DNA of 64,000 nucleotides from Aromatoleum toluclasticum ATCC 700605 (lineage in GTDB: Bacteria > Pseudomonadota > Gammaproteobacteria > Burkholderiales > Rhodocyclaceae). A program made the position numbers and the translations under genes. Below, one piece after another: positions 33,632 through 42,849 of the stretch. How positions within the stretch are numbered: the first letter of the stretch is position 1; the number at the start of each line of letters is the position of its first letter. The notes below the pieces were generated by a model. The model had not been told where the DNA came from. It ran no database searches and saw nothing but the letters and a program-made list of their open reading frames with translations. Location of the stretch: positions 124,001 to 188,000 of the forward strand of contig NZ_KB899499.1 in assembly GCF_000378245.1 (NCBI RefSeq). The letters are read 5' to 3'.

Positions 33632-34453
33632 TCACCCCTCGACTTCGGCTTGGGACGCGCCGGCATGAGCGGGCGCAGTAACGGTCGCGCCATTACTCCC
33701 AGTCGATGCCAAAGAACGCAGTCCGACCGTGTAGTGCCCGCCATCTGCTTTTTTGAGAGCAAGCAGGTCGTACGTCTTAAGCATATCCAGCAGACCAGAA
33801 TGCCCGTAAATTGCAGGAGAGAAGCCTGGGTCAGTACGCTTGAGGTATTGCCCCAAAGCGCTCAAGTGCACTTGCCCTTCCGACGTGCTTTCTGCGAGTA
33901 GTTCGACTGCCTCAACCACGAATCGAGGCCTCCGCTTGATTGTCGTCGGCTTTGGTTGCTCGGATTTTTCCTGAATCGCCTTGGTACCGGCTTGCTCCGC
34001 GTCCGTGGGCGCCGGTGCGACCCACTCGAAAAACTGGTCGCTGGCATTGCGCAACGCTTCAGGCGTTTTGGACTCGCCGACGATACACACCGTCGCACCC
34101 CGTTCGCGGAGCTTTCGGCATAGGTAGGCGAAGTCGGAGTCACTCGTGACGATGCAAAACTTGTCTGCTCGATGGTCAAACATCGCCTCAAGCGCATCTA
34201 GTGCAAGGGCAATGTCAGCGGTGTTCTTTCCCGCGGCGTATTGATACTGAAGACACGGAGTGAATGCCTGACGAACCAACGCCTCCTGCCACGTCTTTGC
34301 GAGAGTGCTGTGGTTGCCGTAGCCACGACGGAGCACAACACGACCAAACTGGGCGACGACTCTGAGCGCGTACTCAAGGATTTCGGGGGTTGTGTTGTCG
34401 CAGTCTACGAGGACGGCAACGCGAGGTTCAACAGGAAAGGTTGGTCCACTCAT
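33632..34453 (-). CDS. NYN nuclease with LOTUS/OST-HTH domain
   Basis: A 273-aa LabA/DUF88-type protein. The NYN (PIN-like) nuclease domain covers residues ~10-140: VAVLVDCDNTTPE, NTADIALALDALE, and FCIVTSDSDFAYLCRKLRE with the catalytic aspartates. Residues ~175-250 form a LOTUS/OST-HTH RNA-binding domain (VEAVELLAESTSEGQVHLSA, YLKRTDPGFSP). Such proteins bind and probably cut RNA. It lies 45 bp before the XRE gene on the same strand. Role in phage defence or RNA decay is inferred. Confidence 0.9.
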   Translation of the reverse strand: MSGPTFPVEPRVAVLVDCDNTTPEILEYALRVVAQFGRVVLRRGYGNHSTLAKTWQEALVRQAFTPCLQYQYAAGKNTADIALALDALEAMFDHRADKFCIVTSDSDFAYLCRKLRERGATVCIVGESKTPEALRNASDQFFEWVAPAPTDAEQAGTKAIQEKSEQPKPTTIKRRPRFVVEAVELLAESTSEGQVHLSALGQYLKRTDPGFSPAIYGHSGLLDMLKTYDLLALKKADGGHYTVGLRSLASTGSNGATVTAPAHAGASQAEVEG

Positions 34454-34800
34454 CTATCTGCAACAGCTAGGCAAGAATGATGGGGATGATGATGGCACAT
34501 CCCAAACGGTTTTTGTTCCCTTGACGATGCGCTTCAAATGGTGCGTAGCGGCGAGTCCCCCGCCGCGCTCCTCACCGGCGTGTTCTACCTCGTCGCGAGT
34601 GCCGTTCAAAAGTTGTGGCAGCGAACCCATCTACTAACCGGCACTTGAACAACGTGCCCCATCGCAGCATCAGAGGCGCCATCGCTACATGTCGCTCCTG
34701 AACCTCCGCTGCGATAGCTATATGCCGTTGTGTCGCCTGTCGGCACATATCGGCACGCCGTGGCGCCATCCCGCCCGCGGGCCTCATCGAGGAGCTTTGC
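34454..34800. other. Divergent gap before the AlpA-like gene
   Basis: No gene seen. It contains closely spaced TCGGCAC copies (GTCGGCACATATCGGCAC near 34,739-34,756) just upstream of the AlpA-like gene, which may be binding sites. A GAGGAG ribosome site lies at the right edge. Confidence 0.35.
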
Positions 34801-35001
34801 ATGCAGAACCTGCTGGATATACACGAACTGGCGACCGTCCTCGGCCGGAGTCCGGAAACCCTCAAGAAGGACTTACGACGGAATCCCTTGGCCGTCCCGC
34901 CTCGGCTGCACATTCCCGGTACGCGGATGCTGCGATGGCGGGAGACTGACGTCGAGGCGTGGCTCGCTGCACATACCCTTACTTCTTCGACGCTCACCTG
35001 A
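34801..35001 (+). CDS. AlpA/excisionase-like HTH protein
   Basis: A 66-aa winged-HTH protein (LLDIHELATVLGRSPETLKK, then RLHIPGTRMLRWRETDVEAWL) of the MerR-like excisionase/AlpA type. GAGGAG lies 8 bp before the ATG. These proteins regulate or assist integrases and transposons. It sits 420 bp ahead of tnsA, pointing the same way, so it may regulate the tns operon. Confidence 0.8.
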   Translation: MQNLLDIHELATVLGRSPETLKKDLRRNPLAVPPRLHIPGTRMLRWRETDVEAWLAAHTLTSSTLT

Positions 35002-35421
35002 GTTCGATGCCTCTCACTGCTTGAAGGACTCGTTCCTACGCATCGTCAGCCACGAAACGAGCCGCTATCCGTGGCACTGAAGCCATCCGACAAAGTGGCC
35101 CTGCGGCTGCGAAACACAACCTCCGCACGCCTTCTTCGCATCGACGCAACTCCTCTGCCCGCACGCCAAAGATAAATCTCGTACAAGCGAGATTTCCCGC
35201 CTGGGGCCCCGCATTCAAATATTTTGGCAGGGCGAAACACGAATTCCAATTAATTAACTATCAAGTTCACCAAATATACTTTATTTAATCGGCAAGTTTA
35301 CTTCCGCTCCGGAATGGCGTTTCATTCGCATCATTTCTATCAAATGGATGGTGCGTAGTGAGGATTGGAATTCGGTGCTCAGATGGACTAACGAAAATCA
35401 GCTTCCGATTCAGGAGAAGCC
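35002..35421. other. AT-rich region upstream of tnsA
   Basis: No gene seen. A perfect 8-bp inverted repeat (AAATCTCG/CGAGATTT, 35,174-35,195) is followed by an AT-rich stretch. That stretch has two related motifs, AAGTTCACC at 35,263 and AAGTTTACT at 35,294, resembling the AAGTCGTCACC core of the transposon ends. It probably holds the tns promoter with TnsB-type sites; alternatively it is the end of a smaller Tn7-like element. Confidence 0.4.
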
Positions 35422-36273
35422 GTGGGACGTAGTCGTTACCAATGGAGCGAGAGGAAAATCCAGCGCTGGGTCAAGCAGGGCCGAGGCCAAGGGGCCGGCT
35501 CGCACTACCTACCGTGGTTGCGGGTCAGTGATGTCCCCTCGAGAGGTTTTTCCCATCGAGTCTGGGGCGAAATTACAGGCCGTATTCACCACCTCCTCTC
35601 TTACCTCGAGTATCAGGTATATCTCTGGTGCCTGCTTTTCGACGGAATAATTGATATCCGTGAAGCGTACCCGCTCAATCGAGAAGATACGCGGCGCATC
35701 GCCAAAGCACTCGGCTGTGTGCATCCACGCTACCCGCAGACAAGCATCAATACCGTTATGACTACGGACCTTCTGCTCACTCGCATCGTCGCGGGCATCG
35801 TGGAGTATGTAGCACTGTCAGTGAAACCGTCATCCGAGCTGGCAAATCATCGAGTCGTCGAAAAACTCCTAATCGAACGCAACTACTGGCTCGAGCGGGG
35901 AGTTCACTTCTATGTCATGACCGAAAGGGAGCTACCAAAGGTGGTTCTGCGCAACTTTGACCGCATTCGATTCGCGCTGAATCTGTCCCTGCACCCTGAC
36001 TTCTCGCCTGAGCAAGCTCGCAGTTTGCAGCGGGTCCTACTCGACCTCTTCCCTCAGCGGAAAACCGTGACCTACGCCGAATTCTGTACGGAGTTCGACG
36101 CAAGACTTGGACTGACATCAGGCGATACGCACTATCTGCTGACGAACCTCATGGGAAACGGCGTCGTGACGTTCGACATGCAACGAGAGTGGGATGTCGG
36201 ATACCAGATTCGAGAGCTGCATGTTTGCCCGAACGCGCTGGACAAACTTGCACAGGACGGGTCAGCGGTCTAA
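35422..36273 (+). CDS. tnsA: TnsA endonuclease of a Tn7-like element
   Basis: A 283-aa protein of the TnsA family, which cuts the 5' ends of the element. The N-terminal nuclease domain has the family pattern: Glu in SYLEYQVYLW, then DIREAYPL, HPRYP, VMTTDLLL (catalytic Asp) and the Lys in LSVKPSSEL, followed by EKLLIERNYW. The C-terminal part (residues ~190-283) contacts TnsC. It starts at GTG with AGGAG 5 bp before. Its TAA overlaps the tnsB ATG (TAATG). Cut-and-paste movement, rather than replicative, is expected because tnsA is present. Confidence 0.92.
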   Translation: MGRSRYQWSERKIQRWVKQGRGQGAGSHYLPWLRVSDVPSRGFSHRVWGEITGRIHHLLSYLEYQVYLWCLLFDGIIDIREAYPLNREDTRRIAKALGCVHPRYPQTSINTVMTTDLLLTRIVAGIVEYVALSVKPSSELANHRVVEKLLIERNYWLERGVHFYVMTERELPKVVLRNFDRIRFALNLSLHPDFSPEQARSLQRVLLDLFPQRKTVTYAEFCTEFDARLGLTSGDTHYLLTNLMGNGVVTFDMQREWDVGYQIRELHVCPNALDKLAQDGSAV

Positions 36274-38468
36274 TGAAGCACAGACATTCTATTGCCGAAG
36301 GAGAAATTGTGCGAAACCCTGAGTCTGGGATTCGCTATCGGATTTTGTTCCTTAAGCGCGACGAAGCCATAGTTTTTGATGTCGATGCTCCCGTGGGCCC
36401 CAAGAGCATACCGCCTGCAAGACGCAAGGAGAGCCACAAAAGGGGAAGAACGGACTCTGACAATCCGCGCGTCAAACCCGCCGTACCAGAATCGAGACCC
36501 CTAGGCGTTCTGGTTCAGTGGCCTAAAGAATCATGGCCAGTCGCGATTCGGGACCGAGACGGCTTGACCGACGCGGAGCAGAAATTCTATGACCGTGCGT
36601 CGGCTGTTGTCGAGTTTCTCCATCAAGACGAACCTTCTATCTATTATCCCAAAGAGCGCGCCGCGCTCATAAGGGCAGCAATCGATAAATTCCACCTCAC
36701 CCAACGCACCATCCGGAAATACCTTAGAAGCTATTGGCGGGCGGGGAAGGACACCCAGGCACTCACCTCGGACTTATCCAACTGCGGTGCGGCGGGAAAG
36801 CTCCGGGTCCCTAACAGCGCGAAACGAGGTCGCCCACGCTCCCAGTGGCTTCAGGACCGGATTGGCCCCGGCACCAACGTCCAAGCCAGCGACCAGCACA
36901 ACATCAAGAAGGCGGCGGAGTGGTACCGAGGGAACGTCAAAAATACCTTGGAGGACGCATATCTTTGGATGTTGGGTGCCTATTACAGCAATTCGTTTGC
37001 AAATGACGATGGGACGGCCGCTTGGGGAGCAGACCCGCGAGTAACTATAAACTTTCAGCAATTTGAATATCACTGTGCCAGGTATCTTAATCCCTTCGAC
37101 AATGAGCGACGCAAGGCGGAAAAGAGCAGGGGCAGCAAGAAACCCCGCGACCGTCACGTGGGAGCTCAAACAGCCGCCCTCGAGGTCGGCACGGTCGCCG
37201 AGATTGATGCCCTTCATACCAACATTTCCCTAGTTTCATCCGACCGTAACTTTGTCATAGGCGGCCTCGTCGTCTTCATCGTAATTGAGTACGTCAGTGC
37301 CCTAATTATCGGTTTCTCTGTGGGGTGGGATGGAGAGCCTTACGAATCGTGTGCGGACGCATTGGTGAAATGCGTGACCGACAAGGTCGAGTGGTGTGCG
37401 CAATACGGCATCGGTATTGAAGCTGACGAATGGCCGGCACGGCACTGTCCGCAGCATTTCCATACGGACCGGGGAAGTGCGTTCATGAGCCAGATGGCGG
37501 ACCGCATCGTCGAAGTCATGCGCCCCAATCGGTTTACGAATACGCCACCGATGTCTCCGGAAAGCAAAGGTGGCGTTGAGAACACGGTCAGGCTCGTTAA
37601 GAACGTGTTCATGGCGATGTACCCCGGCACATGGATAGGAAAGGTGGGGTCTCAAAACCGCGGGGTACCTAGCCCGCACAAGGATGCGGCCCTGACACGG
37701 AATGATTTCATTCGAGCTTTCATGAATGTCGTGCTCGATGTGAATCAAAAGGTCAGACAGACAGCGACTTCGCCGCAAAGAGTGGCTCGAGGCGTGCCGA
37801 ACAGCCCGGTCGCAATCTACAACGACGCCCTACGAACCCATCGACACCGTTTGCGCCGCCTTGCCCCGGTCAGACTGGAGGCAGACCTAATGACGCGAAT
37901 GAATGCGTCCGTTTCCGACGAGGGCATCTACCTGGGTTACGAGCTGTATTACCTACCAGATGACGTGCGGCATTATCAGAGTGCGTGGTTTAAGAAAATG
38001 GCCCAAGACAAAACCAAGGTCAAACTCGCCCTCAATCGCGAAACGGTCGATGTTGCATTTCTCTGTCGCGGTGGTAAGGAAGAAGGGTTCATTTCCTGCT
38101 CACTGAGCCCTCGTTCCGCCCAATTTCGCGGGATGTCACTGCGTGAGGTTCAGATGAACAGAACCCGGCAGAACGAACTCAATACGCTGGAAAAGCACAA
38201 CCGCCTGTCTGACCGCACGGAGCGCAGGGCTTCCATGCAGCGAGATGCAAAGGAAGCACAAGCGAAAACCCAGAAAGCCGTCGGATATATCCCCAACTCT
38301 GAGCGGGACATCAGCAACCGCCGCGAGCATCGCAGCAACGAACGCGCGATTGAACGACAAAAGCTGCAAGAAGACTTGCGTCATCGTCACGGACACGTTC
38401 CGTCGCAAGCACCTCCTCCGACAACCGATGCCGATAGTTTTGATTATCCTGACATCGACGATGAATAA
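36273..38468 (+). CDS. tnsB: TnsB DDE transposase
   Basis: A 731-aa transposase of the TnsB/MuA type. The DDE core has AEIDALHTN (first Asp), HTDRGSAF (second Asp) and PESKGGVENTV (Glu). N-terminal helix-turn-helix domains for end binding come before residue ~270 (KFHLTQRTIRKYLRSYW). The C-terminal tail is highly charged (RNELNTLEKHNRLSDRTERR) and probably contacts TnsC. The start is the ATG overlapping the tnsA stop. It would bind the repeat arrays at 361-420 and 43,766-43,859. Confidence 0.94.
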   Translation: MKHRHSIAEGEIVRNPESGIRYRILFLKRDEAIVFDVDAPVGPKSIPPARRKESHKRGRTDSDNPRVKPAVPESRPLGVLVQWPKESWPVAIRDRDGLTDAEQKFYDRASAVVEFLHQDEPSIYYPKERAALIRAAIDKFHLTQRTIRKYLRSYWRAGKDTQALTSDLSNCGAAGKLRVPNSAKRGRPRSQWLQDRIGPGTNVQASDQHNIKKAAEWYRGNVKNTLEDAYLWMLGAYYSNSFANDDGTAAWGADPRVTINFQQFEYHCARYLNPFDNERRKAEKSRGSKKPRDRHVGAQTAALEVGTVAEIDALHTNISLVSSDRNFVIGGLVVFIVIEYVSALIIGFSVGWDGEPYESCADALVKCVTDKVEWCAQYGIGIEADEWPARHCPQHFHTDRGSAFMSQMADRIVEVMRPNRFTNTPPMSPESKGGVENTVRLVKNVFMAMYPGTWIGKVGSQNRGVPSPHKDAALTRNDFIRAFMNVVLDVNQKVRQTATSPQRVARGVPNSPVAIYNDALRTHRHRLRRLAPVRLEADLMTRMNASVSDEGIYLGYELYYLPDDVRHYQSAWFKKMAQDKTKVKLALNRETVDVAFLCRGGKEEGFISCSLSPRSAQFRGMSLREVQMNRTRQNELNTLEKHNRLSDRTERRASMQRDAKEAQAKTQKAVGYIPNSERDISNRREHRSNERAIERQKLQEDLRHRHGHVPSQAPPPTTDADSFDYPDIDDE

Positions 38469-38482
38469 CATTTAGTTCGACC

Positions 38483-40090
38483 ATGAAAAGAAAACGCACT
38501 CTTCTACCTCCCTCGAACGCACATATCCGTATTGTCGATGCGGTCTACAGGCCTAGTCAGGTGCCGCACTATCTGGGAAATCCGCTTATCGAGGCTTTAC
38601 CACCGCTGCTTGGGGATGATGTATGGCGAGGACGTCTCGAACGCATTCCCGAATTCAATGCCGAGGAACGCACTTTATCCCCAGAGGTGCGCCAGCACTG
38701 CGTTATGGCAATGAAACGCATTTTCGTCGTTCAAAGCCGCCATCTGGAGATACGCGAAAAGCTCGATTTACTGCTTCGAACAGCCTATGTCGGAGTGAGC
38801 ATGGGGGAGTCCGAACGTCGTCAGCGGGCGCAGCTGTGGTACGAATGTATCCAGACCGGTAAGGTGCCTCCGTCTGAGGACGAAGGGCAAGCCAGTGGCG
38901 AGTTCTTTTCCATCATCGGCAGTAGTGGGATGGGTAAGAGCTGGTCATTTCAACGCTTTCAGGAGTGGATGCCCGACGTAATCCGCCACCCGGGATTACA
39001 TCTCATTCAAGTTCCTATCATATATGTGCAATGTCCGCACAACGGCAGCACGAGGGATTTCGCTTGCGGCATTCTTCGAGCCTTTGACCGCTTGCTGGGG
39101 ACAACCTTTGAAGCTGAAAACGAACGGGCGAACGAAGAGACTCTCATCGCCGTCGCCTCAGCCCTTATGGACCAGTATTTCGTCGGCTTGCTTGTCATAG
39201 ACGAAATCCAGAGCCTCTCACACAGAAAGAGCGGTGGCCGTTCGGAGTTTCTGGACTTCTTCCTGCAGCTCTTTAATGTCTTGCACTTGTCGATAGTCGT
39301 GATTGGGACGATGAAGGCCGCGAGTGTTCTGCAAACCACATTCCGCCAAGCGCGCCGGGTTTCAAGCATGGGAACCGTGGTCTGGGAGCGGTTCAAAGCC
39401 ACCGACACGGGCTGGCGCCGCCTGGTCAAAACCCTTTGGAAATATCAATGGCTGCCGGAGCCGACGTCCCTTTCAGACGACATTGTCGAGACGCTATACG
39501 CCGAGACACAGGGCATCACGGCATTGCTTGTGCGTCTGCTGATTCTTGTGCAACACAGGGCGATTACACTGGGACTCACGAGCCTCTCCCCGGGTCTTAT
39601 CAGAAAAGTTGCCAAGGACAACTTCAGCATACTGCGACCGATGCTGAACGCTTTGCGTTCTGGGAACCCCGCACGGATTGCAAAATACGACGACTTTCTC
39701 ATCCCCGAGCTGGAAGACTTTCCGGAAGTGTCTGGAGCTTTCCCCCGTCAGTCCCTGGAGGACACGGAAAGCGCCGAAGGCGCTGCGGCAAAGGAGGCGA
39801 GTACTCGAGAGGCTGTTCTCAACTCACTTGCTGGATTTGGCGTTTCAGCAACGGTTGCCGAGTTTCATGTGAACGCGGTGCTGAACATCTCCCCTGACAT
39901 CGAGCCGATGGCACTCATGAATGAGGTGCTAAACCGTATCGCTGGAAAGCCGGCCCGAAAATCATCGCGGACTACGAAACGGAAGACCGAGCCAGACCTG
40001 CCGAATGGCTATGACGAGGTGAAAAAAGCGGGCTGGCTGCCGCCTGATGGTGGCTTGGATAGCAGCGAACTCCTCGGAAAGAAGGACTGA
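38483..40090 (+). CDS. tnsC: TnsC AAA+ regulator
   Basis: A 535-aa AAA+ ATPase that links target selection to the transposase. Walker A is IIGSSGMGKSWS (residues ~150-160); Walker B is GLLVIDEIQSL; sensor and arginine-finger regions follow. The C-terminal extension (~130 residues) is Lys/Arg-rich. It starts 14 bp after tnsB and ends one base before the tniQ ATG. Length is close to Tn7 TnsC (555 aa) and longer than the short TnsC of CRISPR-associated elements. Confidence 0.93.
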   Translation: MKRKRTLLPPSNAHIRIVDAVYRPSQVPHYLGNPLIEALPPLLGDDVWRGRLERIPEFNAEERTLSPEVRQHCVMAMKRIFVVQSRHLEIREKLDLLLRTAYVGVSMGESERRQRAQLWYECIQTGKVPPSEDEGQASGEFFSIIGSSGMGKSWSFQRFQEWMPDVIRHPGLHLIQVPIIYVQCPHNGSTRDFACGILRAFDRLLGTTFEAENERANEETLIAVASALMDQYFVGLLVIDEIQSLSHRKSGGRSEFLDFFLQLFNVLHLSIVVIGTMKAASVLQTTFRQARRVSSMGTVVWERFKATDTGWRRLVKTLWKYQWLPEPTSLSDDIVETLYAETQGITALLVRLLILVQHRAITLGLTSLSPGLIRKVAKDNFSILRPMLNALRSGNPARIAKYDDFLIPELEDFPEVSGAFPRQSLEDTESAEGAAAKEASTREAVLNSLAGFGVSATVAEFHVNAVLNISPDIEPMALMNEVLNRIAGKPARKSSRTTKRKTEPDLPNGYDEVKKAGWLPPDGGLDSSELLGKKD

Positions 40091-40091
40091 G

Positions 40092-41915
40092 ATGCCTCTC
40101 GGCATCATAGACGCACCCCGTCCATATCCGGATGAGCTGCATTTCGGATACTTCGGCAGGCTGGAGACCTACTGGTTAGCTCGCTCCGCGAATGCGCTGA
40201 ACAGGCATTTGCGGGGAGGGACTACGGGCCATGCCTCTACAGACTTGCTGCTTTGCTCTGAAGAGCAGGGTCACCTGCTTGCGGCATTGGGCATCGAGAG
40301 CGGAGCCTTCGTCTGGCAACACACTCTTTTGCCGTACTACCTTGGTTTCAGGACTTCAGAGGAGCGCGCCCGGATTTTCGGGCGCCTGAGAGCGGCAACA
40401 CTCATCGGAATGCACTTTCTGGCGGGCTTCTCGTCCAGCCGCGTCAAACGACCTCGTTTTTTTCGATACTGCCGGACTTGTTGGCGTTCAGAAAATGTCG
40501 ATTTTGGCGAGGTGTTCGTGAAGCGCCTGTTCCAGCTACCTGGCGTCCTCGTCTGCCCAGAGCATAGTGAGCCCTTGTACGAGACGTCGGTACTCTTCCG
40601 GCCGGTTTCGAGCCGGGCGTTTTGGCACTTTACTCCGTCGGATGGGACGCAAAAACGAACGTTCGAACCTGACTCCGAGAGTCGGACTCAGCTCGCGCGG
40701 TTCCTGGCCTTGGATGCTCGGCGCGTTCTGCTGCAGGGCGCCTCGACACATCCCCGAGCGGAGTGCCTGCAGGCGGATTACCACCGCGCGCTACAGCATC
40801 TCGGGCTCGCCTCCAAGAATCGCCATCCCTTGGAATTCGAATCAGCCTTCCTAGCCATGTATCCGATGGATTTTCTTGAAAAGCTGGGACTCGGCTTTGA
40901 GCCTGGGCACGAGGGCAATTGGCTGCGGAGACTCGTGCGGAAACCCGAGCGACAGCCTCACCCACTTGAGCACATCCTGCTGCGTCGCTTTGTCGAGCAT
41001 CATCTGGGGAGGGAGTGCTGGCCTTCGATGGAAGCCGAACGCTGGCCTTGTCTCTCACCGTTGCAACCGCATCCGGGGAAGACAGAGGTGGAAGCGGTCC
41101 ATCTACGTTACGACAGTCGACGGGACGCCTGGAACGGCACATTTCAATGTGCTTGTGGCTTCCGTTACTGCGGCGGCGGGAGCGGATTCCCCTCGTCCGT
41201 TGGTTTGCTTCGTCATCAGGTGCTTGCGCATTCGCCCTACCTACGCGTACGCGCTCGCGCGTTGGCCCAGGACGGATGTTCGGCCAGTGCAATTGCCCAA
41301 CAGCTGAAAGTTGACCGTACAACCGTACGCGCGTGGTTAGACCATCATGTAGGCCAGAAAGCGCCTCGCTCGCCCGAGGCGCAGGAGGCTGACCGGAAAG
41401 CCTGGCTGTTGCTCGTCAAGCAGCATCCGGAAGGCATGCTCAAGGACCTGCGCAAGCTCGCACCTTCTTTGTTTACTAGGCTGTACAAACAAGATGGCGC
41501 ATGGCTCCAAGGCGCACCACCTGTTCGCCGTCACCACCACTCACAGAGGCACCAAGGCTTCTGGGAAAGCCGCGACCAAATACTTTCGCAGGAGGTCGCC
41601 CAACGTGCCGACGAAATTCGCCAGCGCGAACCTCCAGTGCGGGTCACCATCAGTCGCCTTGGGCGTGAACTCGGGCTGTTGAACCTTTTCCGCACGAGAC
41701 TGGCGCTACTCCCGTCGGTCGGAGAAGTGCTCGCCAGGTCCGTCGAGACCGTTGAGGCATTCCAACTCCGACGTCTCGAGCGTGCGCTTCACGACTCGCT
41801 AGCTCGAAGGAATCGAAGTGCATTGATGCGAGCGGCCGGTTTGACGCATCAATCCGTGCGCCCATGTGTAGCGCAGGCAATCGATAGATTACTTTCGGGT
41901 GAGGTGACGCCATGA
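40092..41915 (+). CDS. tnsD: TnsD/TniQ target selector
   Basis: A 607-aa TniQ-family protein, long enough to be a sequence-specific TnsD (508 aa in Tn7). The zinc-binding N-terminal half shows YCRTCWRSE and VCPEHSEPL; a second cluster is CACGFRYC near 365. A following HTH (CSASAIAQQLKVDRTTVRAWL) and a C-terminal HTH-like region (GRELGLLNLFRTRLAL) can bind an attachment site. The start is the ATG at 40,092, one base after the tnsC stop. TniQ of this size usually guides insertion to a conserved host gene; here the amiC 3' end is the nearest candidate. Confidence 0.9.
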   Translation: MPLGIIDAPRPYPDELHFGYFGRLETYWLARSANALNRHLRGGTTGHASTDLLLCSEEQGHLLAALGIESGAFVWQHTLLPYYLGFRTSEERARIFGRLRAATLIGMHFLAGFSSSRVKRPRFFRYCRTCWRSENVDFGEVFVKRLFQLPGVLVCPEHSEPLYETSVLFRPVSSRAFWHFTPSDGTQKRTFEPDSESRTQLARFLALDARRVLLQGASTHPRAECLQADYHRALQHLGLASKNRHPLEFESAFLAMYPMDFLEKLGLGFEPGHEGNWLRRLVRKPERQPHPLEHILLRRFVEHHLGRECWPSMEAERWPCLSPLQPHPGKTEVEAVHLRYDSRRDAWNGTFQCACGFRYCGGGSGFPSSVGLLRHQVLAHSPYLRVRARALAQDGCSASAIAQQLKVDRTTVRAWLDHHVGQKAPRSPEAQEADRKAWLLLVKQHPEGMLKDLRKLAPSLFTRLYKQDGAWLQGAPPVRRHHHSQRHQGFWESRDQILSQEVAQRADEIRQREPPVRVTISRLGRELGLLNLFRTRLALLPSVGEVLARSVETVEAFQLRRLERALHDSLARRNRSALMRAAGLTHQSVRPCVAQAIDRLLSGEVTP

Positions 41916-42676
41916 AGAACCCAAACATCGCGTGGTTCAATGGTGTTTTCAGAGATGAGGCCGGTCAGTGGATGCTGGATGCACTGATGTCAGAGAACGG
42001 TCAAACGGCGCATCGGCCCGTCGCCATTCTTGAGTCTGCTCGAATGGACATGACCAGCCTCGGCCAATGGGCGCAGATGCGTGCGCAGACCTTCTTCGAG
42101 GAGACCAGCCTCTTCTTGGCCCATGGACAAAAGCTCGTGGATGCACGTCCCCTCATCCGGAAGCTGTCGCCCGGACTGCAGGTCAGCAACAGACATGCGG
42201 TTTTCCGGTTCGATGTTGGTAGCCACATCTATCTGGTTCCTGGCCTGTTCATTATTGGCAGGCTGTTTCTGTCGGTACGGTCAGTAGCCAAATATGTGCT
42301 GCAACCGGGGATGTTTGAATCTTTTGTAGACCCAGCACCCCTCGTGCGCGATGGGACAGTCACGATAAGACTGCCCCCCCATCTTTCAGTCAATCAGTGT
42401 TCGGAAGGTCTCGCCCGTGCCTTGGCATGGCTTGCCGTCGATGAAAGCGCTGCGCGCGCATGGCGAAGCGTCTGGTACAACGCAATGGACGGCCGAATCG
42501 ACTTAACCTTGCCAGAAGTCACCATGCACGGTCGGCTTGGCGGAATAGAGATTGAAGGCATGCGACTGGTCACGTGGTCACGCGAGGTGACATTCAACAC
42601 CAATGTTCCCGGCAATCTTCAGGTAACGAGCAAGCGCGGCACGACGAAGGTCTTCAAACGGGGCAACAACCTCTAA
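41912..42676 (+). CDS. Fifth gene of the tns operon, unknown (254 aa)
   Basis: The ATG overlaps the tniQ stop (ATGA), so it is made with the transposition proteins. It occupies the place of tnsE in Tn7 but is half the size and I see no TnsE similarity. The sequence (MKNPNIAWFNGVFRDEAG, then HIYLVPGLFIIGRLFLSVRSVA and IRLPPHLSVNQCSEGLARAL) has a hydrophobic middle stretch not long enough to be surely membrane-spanning. It may be a target-choice or accessory factor. No known domain recognised. Confidence 0.75.
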   Translation: MKNPNIAWFNGVFRDEAGQWMLDALMSENGQTAHRPVAILESARMDMTSLGQWAQMRAQTFFEETSLFLAHGQKLVDARPLIRKLSPGLQVSNRHAVFRFDVGSHIYLVPGLFIIGRLFLSVRSVAKYVLQPGMFESFVDPAPLVRDGTVTIRLPPHLSVNQCSEGLARALAWLAVDESAARAWRSVWYNAMDGRIDLTLPEVTMHGRLGGIEIEGMRLVTWSREVTFNTNVPGNLQVTSKRGTTKVFKRGNNL

Positions 42677-42849
42677 GGCAGCGCGTGCCTCACGCACCTG
42701 CAAGACAATTTCTTTTCTTGTCGGTCCGCCGCAACGTCCTAGATTGGCCAAGTTCGTCTCGGGGTTTTCTATTGGCTGTGATGCGCCCGCCAGGCGCATA
42801 AGCCTTTCGCATGCTATGTTTCCGTTCAAATTCGTGACGGAGGCGGCAA

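Noticed and set aside
35422-42676. CRISPR-associated transposon
   Set aside because: No cas gene and no repeat-spacer array was seen anywhere; TnsC and TniQ are of the long, Tn7-type size.
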